The position numbers and the translations under genes are program-made. From contig JBAIAA010000528.1 in NCBI GenBank assembly GCA_037893245.1, positions 248,001 through 312,000 on the forward strand: DNA of 64,000 nucleotides. Direction: 5' to 3'. The number at the start of each line of letters is the position of its first letter. The stretch's first letter is position 1. The notes under the pieces were generated by a model. The model was given only the letters and a program-made list of their open reading frames with translations, did no database searches and was not told the origin of the DNA. This DNA comes from Crossaster papposus (Eukaryota > Echinodermata > Asteroidea > Velatida > Solasteridae). This document shows, one piece after another, positions 43,240 through 54,568 of this stretch.

Positions 43240-44406
43240 GCCCCCCATTTGTATTTTAGGCGGCGACGGAAAATCCTCAACAGCTTTCCCTGTATCAAAT
43301 GGAGTTAAACAAGGCTGTGTCCTTGCGCCAACGCTCTTCAGTGTCGTGTTTGCTAGCATGCTTCTTGATGCTTTCCGTGACATCAACGTCGGCGTAAAGT
43401 TAAGATTCAGGACTGATGGAAAACTCTTCAATCTCCGAAGACTTCAAGCGAAAACAAAGGTATTCGATGAACTAGTTCGTGAACTCCTGTATGCCGATGA
43501 CTGCGCGCTTGTCGCTCACACACAGGAAGACCTACAACTCATCATGAACTGCTTTGCAACAGCTTGCTCACGCTTTGGGCTTTCAATCAGTCTAAAAAAG
43601 ACAGAGGTGTTGTTTCAACCTGCTCCACGTAAGCCGTATGTTCCACCAGTCATCACCATTGGAGATCACACCCTTCATTCTGTGGACAAGTTCACGTACT
43701 TGGGCAGCACCCTTTCAAGAGAGCCGGTCCACCACATAGACGACGAAGTCGCTCACCGGATATCTAAAGCCAGCTCGGCATTCGGAAGATTTCGTGAGCG
43801 TCTGTGGAATAGAAGAGGCATAAGCTTGAAAACAAAGCTGCGTGTCTATCAAGCTGTAGTCCTGACTTCTCTGATGTATGCCTGTGAAACTTGGACAACC
43901 TACAGCCGCCACATCAGAAAGCTGAACCACTTTCACCTTTCCTGTTTGCGCAAGACGGATTTTACGCATTAATGGCAAGACAAGGTCCCTGACACCGATG
44001 TCCTCAAGCGAGCGGAATTGCCCAGTGTAGGTGCTCTGATCATGAGAGCTCAGCTTCGCTGGTCAGGTCATGTACCACGAATGCCTGATGATCGAATTCC
44101 CAAGAAGATACTCTATGGTGAACTAACATCAGGCAAAAGATCTGCTGGTGGACAATTCAAAAGATACAAAGATTGTCTTAAAGCAGCCATGAAGCAATGC
44201 AACATCAATGTGAGTAGCTGGGAAGAACATGCCCAGGATCGGACGGCATGGCGAAGATCGTCCCATGAAGGTGCATCAAGCTACGAAGCCCGTCGCATCA
44301 GGGAGGCTGAGCTGAAACGACAGCAACGGAAATCTCGTCAGCCAGTTGCTTACCAGCTACGTGCGCCCCCCCCCCCCTCCTACCCCCCCCCCCCCCCCCC
44401 CCTCCT

Positions 44407-44441
<35 letters not shown>

Positions 44442-44560
44442 TACCCCCCCCCCCCCCCCCCCCCCCCCGCCGACGATCTAGTGTGTCCAGTGTGCGATCG
44501 CAACTTCCTGGCTAGAATTGGACTTATTAGCCATCAACTTACACACAACACCAACTAGTA
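43240..44560 (+). pseudogene. 5'-truncated non-LTR retrotransposon (RT C-terminal half)
   Basis: The frame starts in the reverse transcriptase at NGVKQGCVLAPTLFSV and includes the catalytic YADD near 43491. It continues through the thumb (FTYLGSTLS, TSLMYACETW) and a conserved tail (WQDKV..., AQLRWSGHV). It closes with a C2H2-like motif, CPVCDRNFLARIGLISHQL, at about 44480-44540. An in-frame stop lies at 43970-43972. Long C runs at 44368-44468 shift the frame before the zinc motif. Endonuclease and ORF1 are absent. The layout fits a CR1/jockey-like LINE; the exact clade is uncertain. An (AT)n tract at about 44603-44621 follows the end. Confidence 0.85.
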
Positions 44561-44869
44561 TGGAGAGGTTGGCTGTCATCTTCGAGTTTCGAAGGACGAA
44601 CTATATATATATATATATATTTTAGGCGGCCACCCCTTCGCTGAGGTTGCATTGACAATAAAAAAAATCACATACATGTATACTTGTAATTAACATTTAT
44701 TATCAATTGACGACAATATTTTTTTTCCCGCAGAGTGACTGAATGTTCCGCTGGCCGTGATTCGGTTCGCATGGTGCAAACCGACGGAAATGTTGTATTT
44801 TTTGCTGTCTTGATATAGTACAGTGTGGTGACCATGAAGAAATGTTTATTTTGCTTTATTTTATAGCGT

Positions 44870-44937
44870 CCAATTTTGTTTTAATTAAGTGATCTGAACA
44901 TATATAAGAACTAACATTATTATTATTATATGCCTCA
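44870..44937 (-). mobile_element. SINE/LINE 3'-end fragment
   Basis: TATAGCG..., then ATATAAGAACTAACATTATT and (TTA)n resemble the tail of the SINE at 12842. Short and diverged. Confidence 0.35.
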
Positions 44938-45032
44938 TTCATTTTCATGAACGAATAGATGTGTTTAAAATGATAACGAATTGACGTGTTTCTCTTTGAT
45001 TCATAGTAGTAAAATAGCAGGGTAACCAAATA

Positions 45033-45517
45033 GCAGTGTCCGATAACATCTACTAGAAAACATCAAATACATGTACCGCCTTTTTCAGATGTTATCGAAA
45101 ATGTTGCCTCTTTAAGAGGCCGTTTGGAACGGATCGGCTTATTGGAAAACGCCCTTGCTGAAATTTGCCCAGGGAGGTGACAATTACGATTATGAAGTAA
45201 AAATATGAATTTTACAAAACATGTACGGTACACTTTTTTTAAAGACGGCATTTTATTGATTTGAAAGTATATGTCGCGAGAAACGCTTTAAAATGAGGTT
45301 CTCTGGAATCAACTAATTTAATGGCAATTTTTTAGAAAAAAAATGTTAAGAATACTATTTATAGTCTTGTTGGTAGTTATTGTTGAAGTTAATCTATAAT
45401 TGGGGATTAATTTCCGTACCTTTTTCGAAAATTCGTTTAATTTATCTGTAAATCTAGTTTCAAATTAGCACCTCCTTTTGTCGCATGGATTCTAAATTTA
45501 TATAAACCGAATCACGG
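45033..45517. repeat. Segmental duplicate, copy 1 left part
   Basis: This matches 62755-63530 over several hundred bases, including AAGAGGCCGTTTGGAACGGA, TGACAATTACGATTATGAAG and ATTGGGGATTAATTTCCGTA. The match resumes at 53336 after the 7.8-kb insertion nest. Confidence 0.88.
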
Positions 45518-45914
45518 GTTGAATCCACTGGGCCCAATTTCACGGCGATGCTAAGCACACGATTTTCTGCTAACCGAGCCTCCTTCTATTTCATGGAGAC
45601 CGTAAGCAGTAAGCACAGCAAAAGGCACGCTTAACCTAGCGGGAAAATTTGCTTAAATCAGTGACGTAACAATATAATCTCCATGCGCGCGCATACGTTA
45701 GCACGAAACTTTTGCTTGAGCTTCGAAAGAGTGTGGACGTCTTTTAATCGGTCGCAGCCCGACTCTTAACTGCGAGTGGTGAGATTTATTTTCCTCATTT
45801 AGCTCGCCTTCTTACTTTATACCTGCTTGCTTTTCCTTTGCTGCTTGCTTTCTTGGCTATACCACATTATTTTCTTTTACATACAAATCGCTTCGCCTTC
45901 GGTCGTCGGACAAC

Positions 45915-47485
45915 ATGGCCGACGACTCCGAGGAGGAAGACATGTCATGGGACCTTCTATTCCAACAGCAACTATCCCAAAACAGGAACAGGCAACAATA
46001 CGACCAACCACGGTCAACTTTAGACAAATTAATGAGCCAAGCTCAAGAAGACTGACGAAAATGATTCTCAAGTCTCTGTGAAAGCAACAAACAAAAGAAA
46101 AACACAAAGTCAAAGCGACAATTCCAGCGACTCTGATAACAGTTCCTACAGACAACAAAAAAGAAGAAACACATACTCCACCCAAGGAAACCCTACCATA
46201 GTAATCATAAACTCACCAGATGTCAAACTTGCCCAAATAAACCCGCTAAAAATTGCTAAGGCACTAAATGCAATAGGAAGTGACATCATACAAAATGTGA
46301 CTAAAACTAATCAAGGTGGCATTAGTGTCAAATGCTACACCCCCGGACAGGCCAACAAATTGAGGAAAATCTCCATTCTTGGAAAATGGTCAGTCACCAC
46401 CGACTATGCAAAATCAGAAATTCAAATTAAGGGAGTTATTTCTGGCGTTCCTCTAGAACTCACAGAACAAGACATAATCAAAGAATGCAAAAAAGCAGGC
46501 GTAATAGAGGTCCGCAGACTCACATTCAGAAGAAATGGTCAAACAGGGAAAAGCCTTTCTGTCTGCCTTACATTTAACACACCTCACTTACCCCAGAGCG
46601 TCAAATTCGGCTATCAACACTTTGACATCAAACAATACATTCCACCAGTCATTCGCTGTTTCAATTGCCAACGACTAGGTCATACAGCTACAAATTGTCG
46701 AAGCAATACCAGATGTGTTAGATGTAGTGGAAACCATTCTTATGAAGAATGTGACCAAAAAGACCAGGTGAAATGTAGCAGATGTGGTGGAAATCACTCC
46801 TCTGCCTATGGCGGATGTAACACCATGAAGCATGAAAAGAAGATACAAGAAGTAACTTGAGAGTCACTTACAACATTTCCTATGCTGAAGCTGCCAAATC
46901 CATAAGAACAAATATTACTGTCCATGCTGAAAAACCTAGCGATACATATACACCTACAATAACACCTAAACAAACTCAAATCTGGCCTGAACGAAGAAAT
47001 TGGACAATCCCACAAACTCCTCAAGCTGTAAATGATGTACGGGTATACAAAGAAAACAAAACATGTCCTCTGCTAACAAAATATCAGTAGATGCATCCAC
47101 CCAAACTGATAAAGTTCCAGTTGCTTGCCAAACCGAACCAACCTCAACTTACCTACAACCTGACAATACTCTGATAGAATTGCTTATCGGAACTCTTCAA
47201 ATCTGGAAGACAACTAAAAAAAAGGAAAATAAAGAACCAGAAATAAAGACCCTAGTTGAACACTTGTACCATCAGTTAACTAAAACTCAAAATATCAAAG
47301 AAAAACAGAGCAGACATAATGATTCCTCGCAATCCTCTGATAAGCCGCTGCCGGCTCGACAAACTAGATCTTCTCAATCCAAAACAAAACCCAACGAACC
47401 CACCACAGAGAACTCTCAAACTGAAACACCAAAAACAAACCAGAAAACTTCAAATCGCTCAAGAGGAGAAAATAAACAAACGTAA
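45915..47485 (+). pseudogene. LINE ORF1, RNA-binding zinc-knuckle protein (frameshifted)
   Basis: It starts MADDSEEEDMSWDLLFQQQL at 45915. After a one-base shift near 46052 the main frame (to 46860) contains an RRM-like region and knuckles CFNCQRLGHTATNC, CVRCSGNHSYEEC and CSRCGGNH. A shift at about 46858 leads to ISYAEAAKS and a further shift near 47060 leads to a charged, Q/T/K-rich tail ending in TAA at 47483-47485. The gene is the nucleic-acid chaperone of the element. Three frame changes make it non-functional. ORF2 starts two bases after its stop. Confidence 0.85.
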
Positions 47486-47487
47486 TC

Positions 47488-50400
47488 ATGAACATTATCA
47501 TCATGGTCTTCATTTTACAATGGAATACCCAGTCTCTTATTGCACATGGAAATGAATTAAAACATGCTATAAACAATTGGGATAGTAAACCTGACATCAT
47601 ATGCGTCCAAGAAACTTGGCTCAAGGAAGGGAAAAACTTCAATCTCCCTGGATACAATATTTTCCGTAATGACAGAAAACCAGAACATAAAAATACTGGC
47701 GGGGGATGTGCCGTCTTCACTAAGAAAAATCTCACCGTCAACAACATTATAGACAAACAATTTCCTATTCAATATCAAATAATTGACATTTATATTTCTG
47801 ATAAAAGTAAATTAAAAATTATCAATGCCTATAATCCTTGTATCACCCTGAAAGAGGAGAACTTTATAGACATTGAAAATCATATTGGTAAAAATACTAT
47901 TATTTGTGGAGACTTCAACAGCCATAATCCCCTTTGGGGAAGCAAGAAGATGGATACAAATGGCCATGTCATCGAAAATCTTATAGACAAACATCATCTT
48001 GTCTGCATAAATAATGGAGACGGGACAAGAATAAATACCTCTAATGGTACCATCACCTGCATTGATATTACTCTTACCACTTCTGACATAGCAGCTAATA
48101 TTTTAGATGACACATGGGGTAGCGATCATCATCCCATAATTTTTGAATCAAATAAAAAATGTCTTCATACGCCACGTAAACATATCCCTCACTGGTCTAT
48201 AAAAAAAGCAAACTGGGATACTTTTCAAACTGCCTGTGGTAGTTTCATTACTAAACCCAACATAACCACATGTTGCAGTGCTGAAGAGACATATAACATA
48301 TACATCAATCAACTCACTGAGGCTATTAACTGTTCCATCCCACAAACCATTACTACTAAAATTTATAAAAGAAAGCCCACCACATGGTGGAACGATGATT
48401 GCAAAAGAGCTATTAAAAACCGTAAAGAAGCCCTTAACACTCTTTAAAAAAACCGTCATCCACAAGACCTTATTCACTATAAATATACTTGTGCCATAGC
48501 TCGTAAAACAATAAAAGTGGCTAAAAGAGAGGATTGGAATTTTTTTTGCAATACTTTAAACTACCAAACTCCCTCTAAAAAGATCTGGGACAAAATTCAT
48601 CGTATTAACAATACCCATACCAAGACTATAATATTTCCACTTTAACAGACAACAATCAAGATTTCATTACAGATAAAGAAAAGGCTAACTTGCTTGCTAG
48701 TAGTTTTGCTTCCATCAGTAGTGACAATAACTACAGTGATTCCTTCCTTGAAGTAAAACAAAATGCAGAAGATAACTTTTCCCAATCTGAGGAAAATGAT
48801 AACATCATTAATGATCCTTTTAACATATCAGAACTTGACGAAGCCATCAATTTAGCTAAGTGTACCTCTCCTGGTAAAGATAATATATGTAATAATATCA
48901 TCAAACATATCCCTCTGAAAGCCCGTGGCTTTCTCCTCATCATTTTTAACATAATATGGAAAACTTCTCAATGCCCAAGCACATGGAAGGAAGCTATTCT
49001 CGTTCCTATTTTAAAACCTGGCAAAAGTCCCTCCGATTCTAAGTCATATAGACCTATAGCCCTCACCTCCACATTCTGTAAGATCATGGAACGTATGGTT
49101 AATAACAGACTCATCTGGTACCTGGAAAAACATAATCTACTTAGTGCTCATCAGAGTGGTTTTCGTAAAGGAAGGAGTACTAAAGATCACATCATTAACC
49201 TAGAGTCTAACATAAATAAAGCTTTTGCCAACAAGGAAAGCACCCTCGCTGTCTTGTTAGACCTTGAAAAGGCATATGACATGGTCTGGCCAAAAGGCAT
49301 AATCATTAAACTTCACTCTCTTGGAATATATGGATGTATTACTAAATGGATTGATGATTTCCTTACTAATAGAAAAATTCAAGTAAATATCAATGGTACC
49401 TACTCTGACTCGCACAATGTCAATATTGGCATTCCCCAAGGAAGTGTCATCAGCCCCATTCTTTTTAACATAGCTATCAACGGTCTATCTGAAGTCATAA
49501 ACGGAATCAACATCTCCCAATATGCCGATGATATAGTTATTTGGAAGTCTAATAGAAACATAAACTTTATCAACATAAAAATCCAACAAAATTTAAACGA
49601 TATCTCTGCCTGGTGTGATAGATGGGGTTTTAAAATATCCATTCTTAAAACCTTTGCGACTCTTTTTACACAAAAACGCAATGCTTCCTGTAAATTACAG
49701 ATAAATAATACTGATATTAAATTTCAGACGTCTATTAAATTTCTGGGTATTATTTTCGACAACAAACTTAACTGGAAAGACCATATAAATTATATTGTCA
49801 ACAGATGCAAATCCAAACTCAATATCTTGAGATGTGTTAGCGGAAAGGACTGGGGAGCGGATTGCTGTATTCTCTTTCAACTATACAAAACACTTATCAA
49901 ACCAATTCTGGACTATGGATGTGAAGCCTTTAATTCAGCGGCCATGGAACATAAACAGAAATTAGACAGCATACAATATCAGGCTCTGAGAATATGCTCC
50001 GGAGCACTCTACGGAACTTCGTGTCAGAAACTACAAGTAGAGTGTGGTGAACCCCCTTTATGTTTTTGTCGCAGTTTTCTCTGCAATCTCTACAATATTA
50101 AACTCAACATGCACAATTATCACCCCAACAAGTATGTCCAAACAGATTGCTGGCAGAAACATTATTTTGCTGAAAAATGGAAAAATAGTCTACATCATAC
50201 ACCTTTTGAAGCTAGATCCAGTCAACCTCACTTCAACATTTTCCCATTACATAACCCTTTTCCTTACTGGCATTACACAAAACCAGACATATCGGCCGAA
50301 ATCTTCAACCGCATTAAACACATATCGAACATCAATGAAAAGGGCATCATTGCTGCAGAAACAATTCATACCCAGTGGGGAAATTCACTCCACATCTACA

Positions 50401-51230
50401 CTGACGGATCACTTAATCCTACTACCAACACAGTCGGATGTGGAATCTATATTCCTCAATTCAGTTATTCAAAGAGTATTAAACTAAACAATGAGGCTTC
50501 TATTTTTACAGCGGAACTCTTTGCTATTTTGTTAGCTGTGGAATGAATTGAAGATGTTCAGCCCATGCACACCTGCATCTTCAGTGACTGTTTAAGTGCA
50601 ATTCAAGCCATCTCACACCCTATTCCCAGCAATAAAATTGTATGTGACATTAGACACACCTTGATAAGCATTCAAAACCAAGCTAATAGGGTCACCTTTG
50701 AGTGGATACCAGGACATTGCGGTATTTATGGAAATGAAAAAGTAGACCAGATTGCCAAAAAAGCCACCAAGAAAACTAATATTGACTATAAATTACCCCT
50801 CACAATTACAGAAGCTAAACATCATTTTAAGGACCACCTCAAACAAACATGGCAAATGGAATGGAATAAATCAAAAGATTCTACCTTAAAAAATATACAA
50901 CCCACTATTTCCACCCACATAAACACATGGAATCTCCCACGCTGGCAGGAAATAAAGATTCATAGACTTCGACTGGACACATGTAAAAACCTTAACAGTT
51001 TCTTTAAAAAAATAGGTAAACATCCTGATGGACTTTGCGAAACATGCAACACTTATGATAATGTCGAACATTTTCTCACAACATGTAAACAATTTGAACA
51101 TAATAGACAAATACTTAAAAAATCACTTAAATTTACTTCTGACCAAATGACACTTAAAAATTTGTTAAACTCAAAACACAGCATCCTTCATACATTAAAT
51201 TTCATTAAAGAAACTAACAGTGATATTTAA
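47488..51230 (+). pseudogene. LINE ORF2: endonuclease, reverse transcriptase, RNase H
   Basis: An apurinic-type endonuclease covers about 47500-48170, with QWNTQS, CVQETW, GDFNSHNPLWGS and SDHHP. The RT spans about 48840-49760, with SYRPIALTSTFCKIMERM, SGFRKGRSTKD, IPQGSVISPILFN and catalytic YADD at 49521-49532. RNase H from about 50395 shows TDGS, AELFA, SDCLSAI and GNEKVDQIAKKA. A CETC...H...C motif near 51040-51090 follows. The frame has a stop at 48445-48447, a shift near 48630 and TGA at 50544-50546, where a tryptophan codon is likely ancestral. It would make target-primed reverse transcription possible in an intact copy. Confidence 0.9.
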
Positions 51231-51605
51231 CTTTATTCTTTTTCACAAAGAACACCAACCAACCATGTACATTTCCTTATAATATTATGTTTACATCCAC
51301 ACCCACAGTATACAAATCATTTCACATTGTCTTTCTATACAATGCATGAGCTCTTGTCTCATCCTACATACATGCCTTGCTCGCACTGGTCTCATCGCTG
51401 CTTTCTTTGCATGTTTTGCCTCTACAATTCACATACAATTTGTTTGATTCACATGTATCTTCTTTTCTTTTTATTTCCAAATAGTCATTACCCTCAAGAC
51501 GTCATTGGATAGCTAACTTCTTGTAGCAGGTTGTTTTTTTATCTTTTTTCCCTTCTCTTCCCACTCCAACTCTGAAGCTCAAGCAAAGTCTACACGTATG
51601 TAACA

Positions 51606-51850
51606 AAAAAAATCAAAAAATCAAAAAAGAAAAAATCAAAAAAGAAAAAAGAAAAAAGAAAAAAGAAAAAAGAAAAAAGAAAAAAGAAAAAAGAAAAAAG
51701 AAAAAAGAAACAAAATAGAAACAGTCAAAGAAATAAAATAAAAAAGTAGAAAAAAAAGAAGAAAGTATAAGAAAAGAAAAGAGAAGAATAAAAAAAAAGA
51801 AAGAGAAAAGTAAAAGAAAAGAGAAGAAGAAGGAAAAGAAAAAAAAGTAG
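51606..51850. repeat. A-rich (AAAAAAG)n tail of the LINE
   Basis: A 245-bp purine tract of GAAAAAA-type units grades into mixed A/G. It lies about 370 bp after the ORF2 stop, as LINE tails do. The opposite strand gives an F/L/S-only open frame that is not a gene. Confidence 0.9.
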
Positions 51851-52057
51851 TTTAACAAGCACTCTACTGGACCGCAAGACTACAGCAACTGGCACAAAGG
51901 GCACACAGATTGCCAGAAGTGCCATTAACCACCACCAACCATACGTTATTAGCACAAAAAAGCCGTGAAATAGCGCTTAAGGTTAGCAAATTATTCTGCT
52001 AAAGTAAGCACAACTTTTCCGCTATAAACTGTTAAGCAGCGCCGTGAAATTGGGCCC

Positions 52058-52599
52058 TGATCTCTACAAACTGGATAGGTCGATCGTACATTGATGGGAT
52101 AGCGAGCCGTGAAGTCACCGGCGGCCATGTTGGGATATTCAATACAATGCGCAGTGATCGCACGTGCGCGCACTGAAATTTTCTAATTTATTTTATTATA
52201 AAGCTGGCACTTTTTAGTGTCTGGATATAAAATTAAACCCAAAAAATTAAGAATTTCCTTGATCCAAAAAACCTCGTTTTTCCTTTTCCTATGGTTTGTG
52301 CATAAGGTTATGATGTTGGAAATGTTAAAACAAAATGTTGGTCTCCTTTTCCCGAAAATAGGGCTTTTTAATATTCAAACTTGGCGTATACATCTCATTA
52401 TTGGGTGTTATTATGTTTAACTTAATTTTCCTAATCAAACTGGATCGTTTTTGCAACGTTAACTTCGTTTCCTGTGATATTAAATGAGTTTTCTCGGTCG
52501 TGTGCTATACAAACGTGTGTACGCCTGCAATGTTTTGAATATGGCCGCCAATGGCTTCACGTGCAGAGCCGCTCGACCTATCCAGTTTGTAGAGATCAG
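52058..52599. mobile_element. MITE with TGATCTCTACAAACTGG ends
   Basis: The left end TGATCTCTACAAACTGGATA and the right end TATCCAGTTTGTAGAGATCA are perfect inverted repeats. Subterminal GGCGGCCATGTTGGGATATT (near 52120) has a loose mirrored counterpart near 52530. It sits between two GGCC-ended MITEs. Confidence 0.8.
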
Positions 52600-52610
52600 C
52601 CAATTTCATA

Positions 52611-53327
52611 GAGCACGGGCCAATTTCATAGAGCTGCTTAAGCATATAATTCTGCTTAAGCACAAAAACCCTTACTTGGTAAATCAAGTTAGGAGCCAAA
52701 ATTCAACCTGATCTTTATGCTAAGCTAACAATAGCTAAATACCAATCACAAATTATATACATCCCATTGAGTTGTGGCTGGTAAGCTGGTTTTACTAAGC
52801 AATAATGTTTTGTGCTTAAGCAATTTTTATGCTTAAGCAGCTCTATGAAATTGGCCCTCAAGCACAACAATTTGCTTAGCATGAAAATTTGTCCTTGGTA
52901 AAAACAAGGTTACAGACCAAATTTTCACCTGATCTTTATTGTTCTGGATTAATAATCAGCTGTTTTTTTGCTTAGCATAAAAAACACGTATAATTTTTGC
53001 TGGTAACCTGTTTTTAATGAGCAAGACTTTTTGTGCTAAGCCAAATATCTTTGCTTAGCAGCTCCGTGACTTGGCCCCAGGGGCCAATGTCACGGAGCTG
53101 CTAAGCACACAAATTTGCTTAGCACAAAAAAGTCTTGCTCAATAAAAACAAGTTATCAGCTAAAATTTTACGTGTTTTTCATGCTAATCAAAAAACCAGC
53201 TGATTATCAATCAAAAACAATAAAGATCATGTGAAAATTTGGTCTGTAACCTTGTTTTTACCAAGGACAAATTTTCATGCTAAGCAAATTTTTTGTGCTT
53301 AGCAGCTCCGTAAAATTGGCCCCAGTG
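52611..53327. mobile_element. Run of three CAGGGGCCAATTTC-family MITEs
   Basis: Three related units abut or overlap, at about 52611-52858, 52858-53085 and 53087-53327. Each starts or ends with GGGGCCAAT(T/G)TCA(TAGA/CGG)GCTGCT and carries TGCTTAGCA motifs. The second and third share the palindromic junction TTGGCCCCAGGGGCCAA at about 53073-53089. Confidence 0.75.
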
Positions 53328-53335
53328 GTTGAATC

Positions 53336-53790
53336 GCGAGTTGAATCGAAGGCTGAATCGCCCTCTAGGTTCTGCCGGGTTCTGCCAGGTGCGCATGTAT
53401 ACTGCATTTGGGGGGAAATAAAAAAAATACTGGTTACTAGCGGCGGTTCTACTAATCACCGACAACACACCGACAACACGCACAGCACCGACAACACACA
53501 CCGACAACACACACCGACAACACATCCAAAACAGTACATCCAAAACAGTACTACACAGAACGAAAAGTGCTGTCCTTGCGGAATTCGGTGTAAGCACTAA
53601 GAAGAGCATATGGGTAAGTAAATTAACAGGAAAATGATATGGCGGATTTTATTGACCAGTTTCTCGTGTTCAAAATCACAACAACATGTGTACATACATG
53701 GAGCAATTGCTCCATCCATGCATGGTACATGTTACTTGTTAGCCCAGCCAACTCCCTACGTTAATACATGTACCAAAGATCGTGAGCGCC
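53336..53790. repeat. Segmental duplicate, copy 1 right part
   Basis: This matches 63531-63785: TAGGTTCTGCC, GTATACTGCATTTGGG, AGTGCTGTCCTTGCGGAATT and TTTCTCGTGTTCAAAATCAC are shared. It includes a CCGACAACACACA-type minisatellite at 53459-53548 that is absent from the other copy. Confidence 0.85.
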
Positions 53791-53869
53791 GTAGCGGCGC
53801 CTACGTACATACATGTACGGAGGGATAAAGACGTCGTCCATGAACCTATTTATCTAAACTTTGCGACGC

Positions 53870-54012
53870 AGTCCCTAGTTTTTCGTATACACAACTTTTA
53901 TACCTTTCTCACCTTTCTCTAAGAGTATAAGACCCTATCTAGATAAAATTATTAACCAATAATTTTGGATAGAAAAAGGTATAAAAGTCGTGTATACGAA
54001 AAACTAGGGACT
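53870..54012. mobile_element. Small foldback element, AGTCCCTAG ends
   Basis: Ends AGTCCCTAGTTTTTCGTATA and TATACGAAAAACTAGGGACT are perfect inverted repeats. A related single arm is at about 27524-27560. Confidence 0.75.
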
Positions 54013-54018
54013 GTATAC

Positions 54019-54387
54019 AATTGACCATTTGCGTGTTAAATTTAAATAATATCTGGTACACTGACTTGTTCACACAGCTTGGCACAGTTTGACTTAAATT
54101 ATCCAGACCAAATACACTGTTGCTATATCACGTGATTTGGGGCAAGCTCTTGCATAGTTACGCAAGAGATGCTCACAGCACCAATACATTGTTCACAATG
54201 GTTGAGAATGGTACAAAGACACCAGACCATTCCAGAGCCGGGGGTTGCTAGTGTAAGGCTTGCTCCGAATCACGTGATATAGCAACATTGTCTTTGGTCT
54301 GGAGAATTTAAATGTAAACTGTGCCAAGCTGTATGAACAAGTCAATGTACCAGATATTATTCAAATTTAACACGCAAATGGTCAATT
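54019..54387. mobile_element. Inverted-repeat MITE related to 30079-30468
   Basis: The end AATTGACCATTTGCGTG is mirrored by CACGCAAATGGTCAATT. The inner arms share GCTATATCACGTGATT and TGGTACACTGACTTG with the SLC25A3 intron copy. Confidence 0.8.
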
Positions 54388-54568
54388 AACTAGGGAGGAC
54401 TGTATCCATTTATTTTGGTGAATTATGGCTGTCAACCGTCATTGGTCTTTATACGTTCCGCGCGTATTGAGTTTCCCTTGTCTGTGTCGGGAACCAGTTA
54501 TATCGCGTAAAAATATTAGGTTTACGGTCACGTAAAAAAAGCCACTTTGATCTTTTAAATACAAGGTT

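Larger units (their letters stand above)
45701..51939 (+). mobile_element. Non-LTR retrotransposon of the I superfamily, broken
   Basis: Two consecutive frames encode a zinc-knuckle ORF1 and an endonuclease, RT and RNase H ORF2. An RNase H after the RT, plus the ORF1 CCHC knuckles, fits the I superfamily. CATACGTTA occurs at 45692-45700 and 51940-51948 and is a candidate target duplication. About 90 bp separate the A-rich tail from the right repeat. The element carries several frame breaks in both ORFs, so it is dead, but domains remain well preserved, suggesting moderate age. It splits the MITE whose arms are at 45526-45690 and 51949-52056. Confidence 0.85.
45526..53327. mobile_element. 7.8-kb nest of MITEs plus a LINE, with 8-bp target duplication
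   Basis: The outer ends CACTGGGCCCAATTTCACGG and AATTGGCCCCAGTG are inverted. GTTGAATC flanks the block at 45518-45525 and 53328-53335. The duplicate locus near 63530 lacks the whole block. Inside, in order, are a split MITE arm, the LINE at 45701-51939, the other arm (to about 52056), another MITE (52058-52599) and several CAGGGGCC-family copies. Confidence 0.75.

Noticed and set aside
46660-46830. CCHC knuckles considered as a retroviral-type gag
   Set aside because: The downstream frame has an apurinic-type endonuclease, a LINE-type RT and a C-terminal RNase H, with no protease, integrase or LTRs, so the element is a non-LTR retrotransposon.
51613-51955. Antisense frames made only of F, S, L and Y
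   Set aside because: Reverse reading of the A-rich LINE tail.
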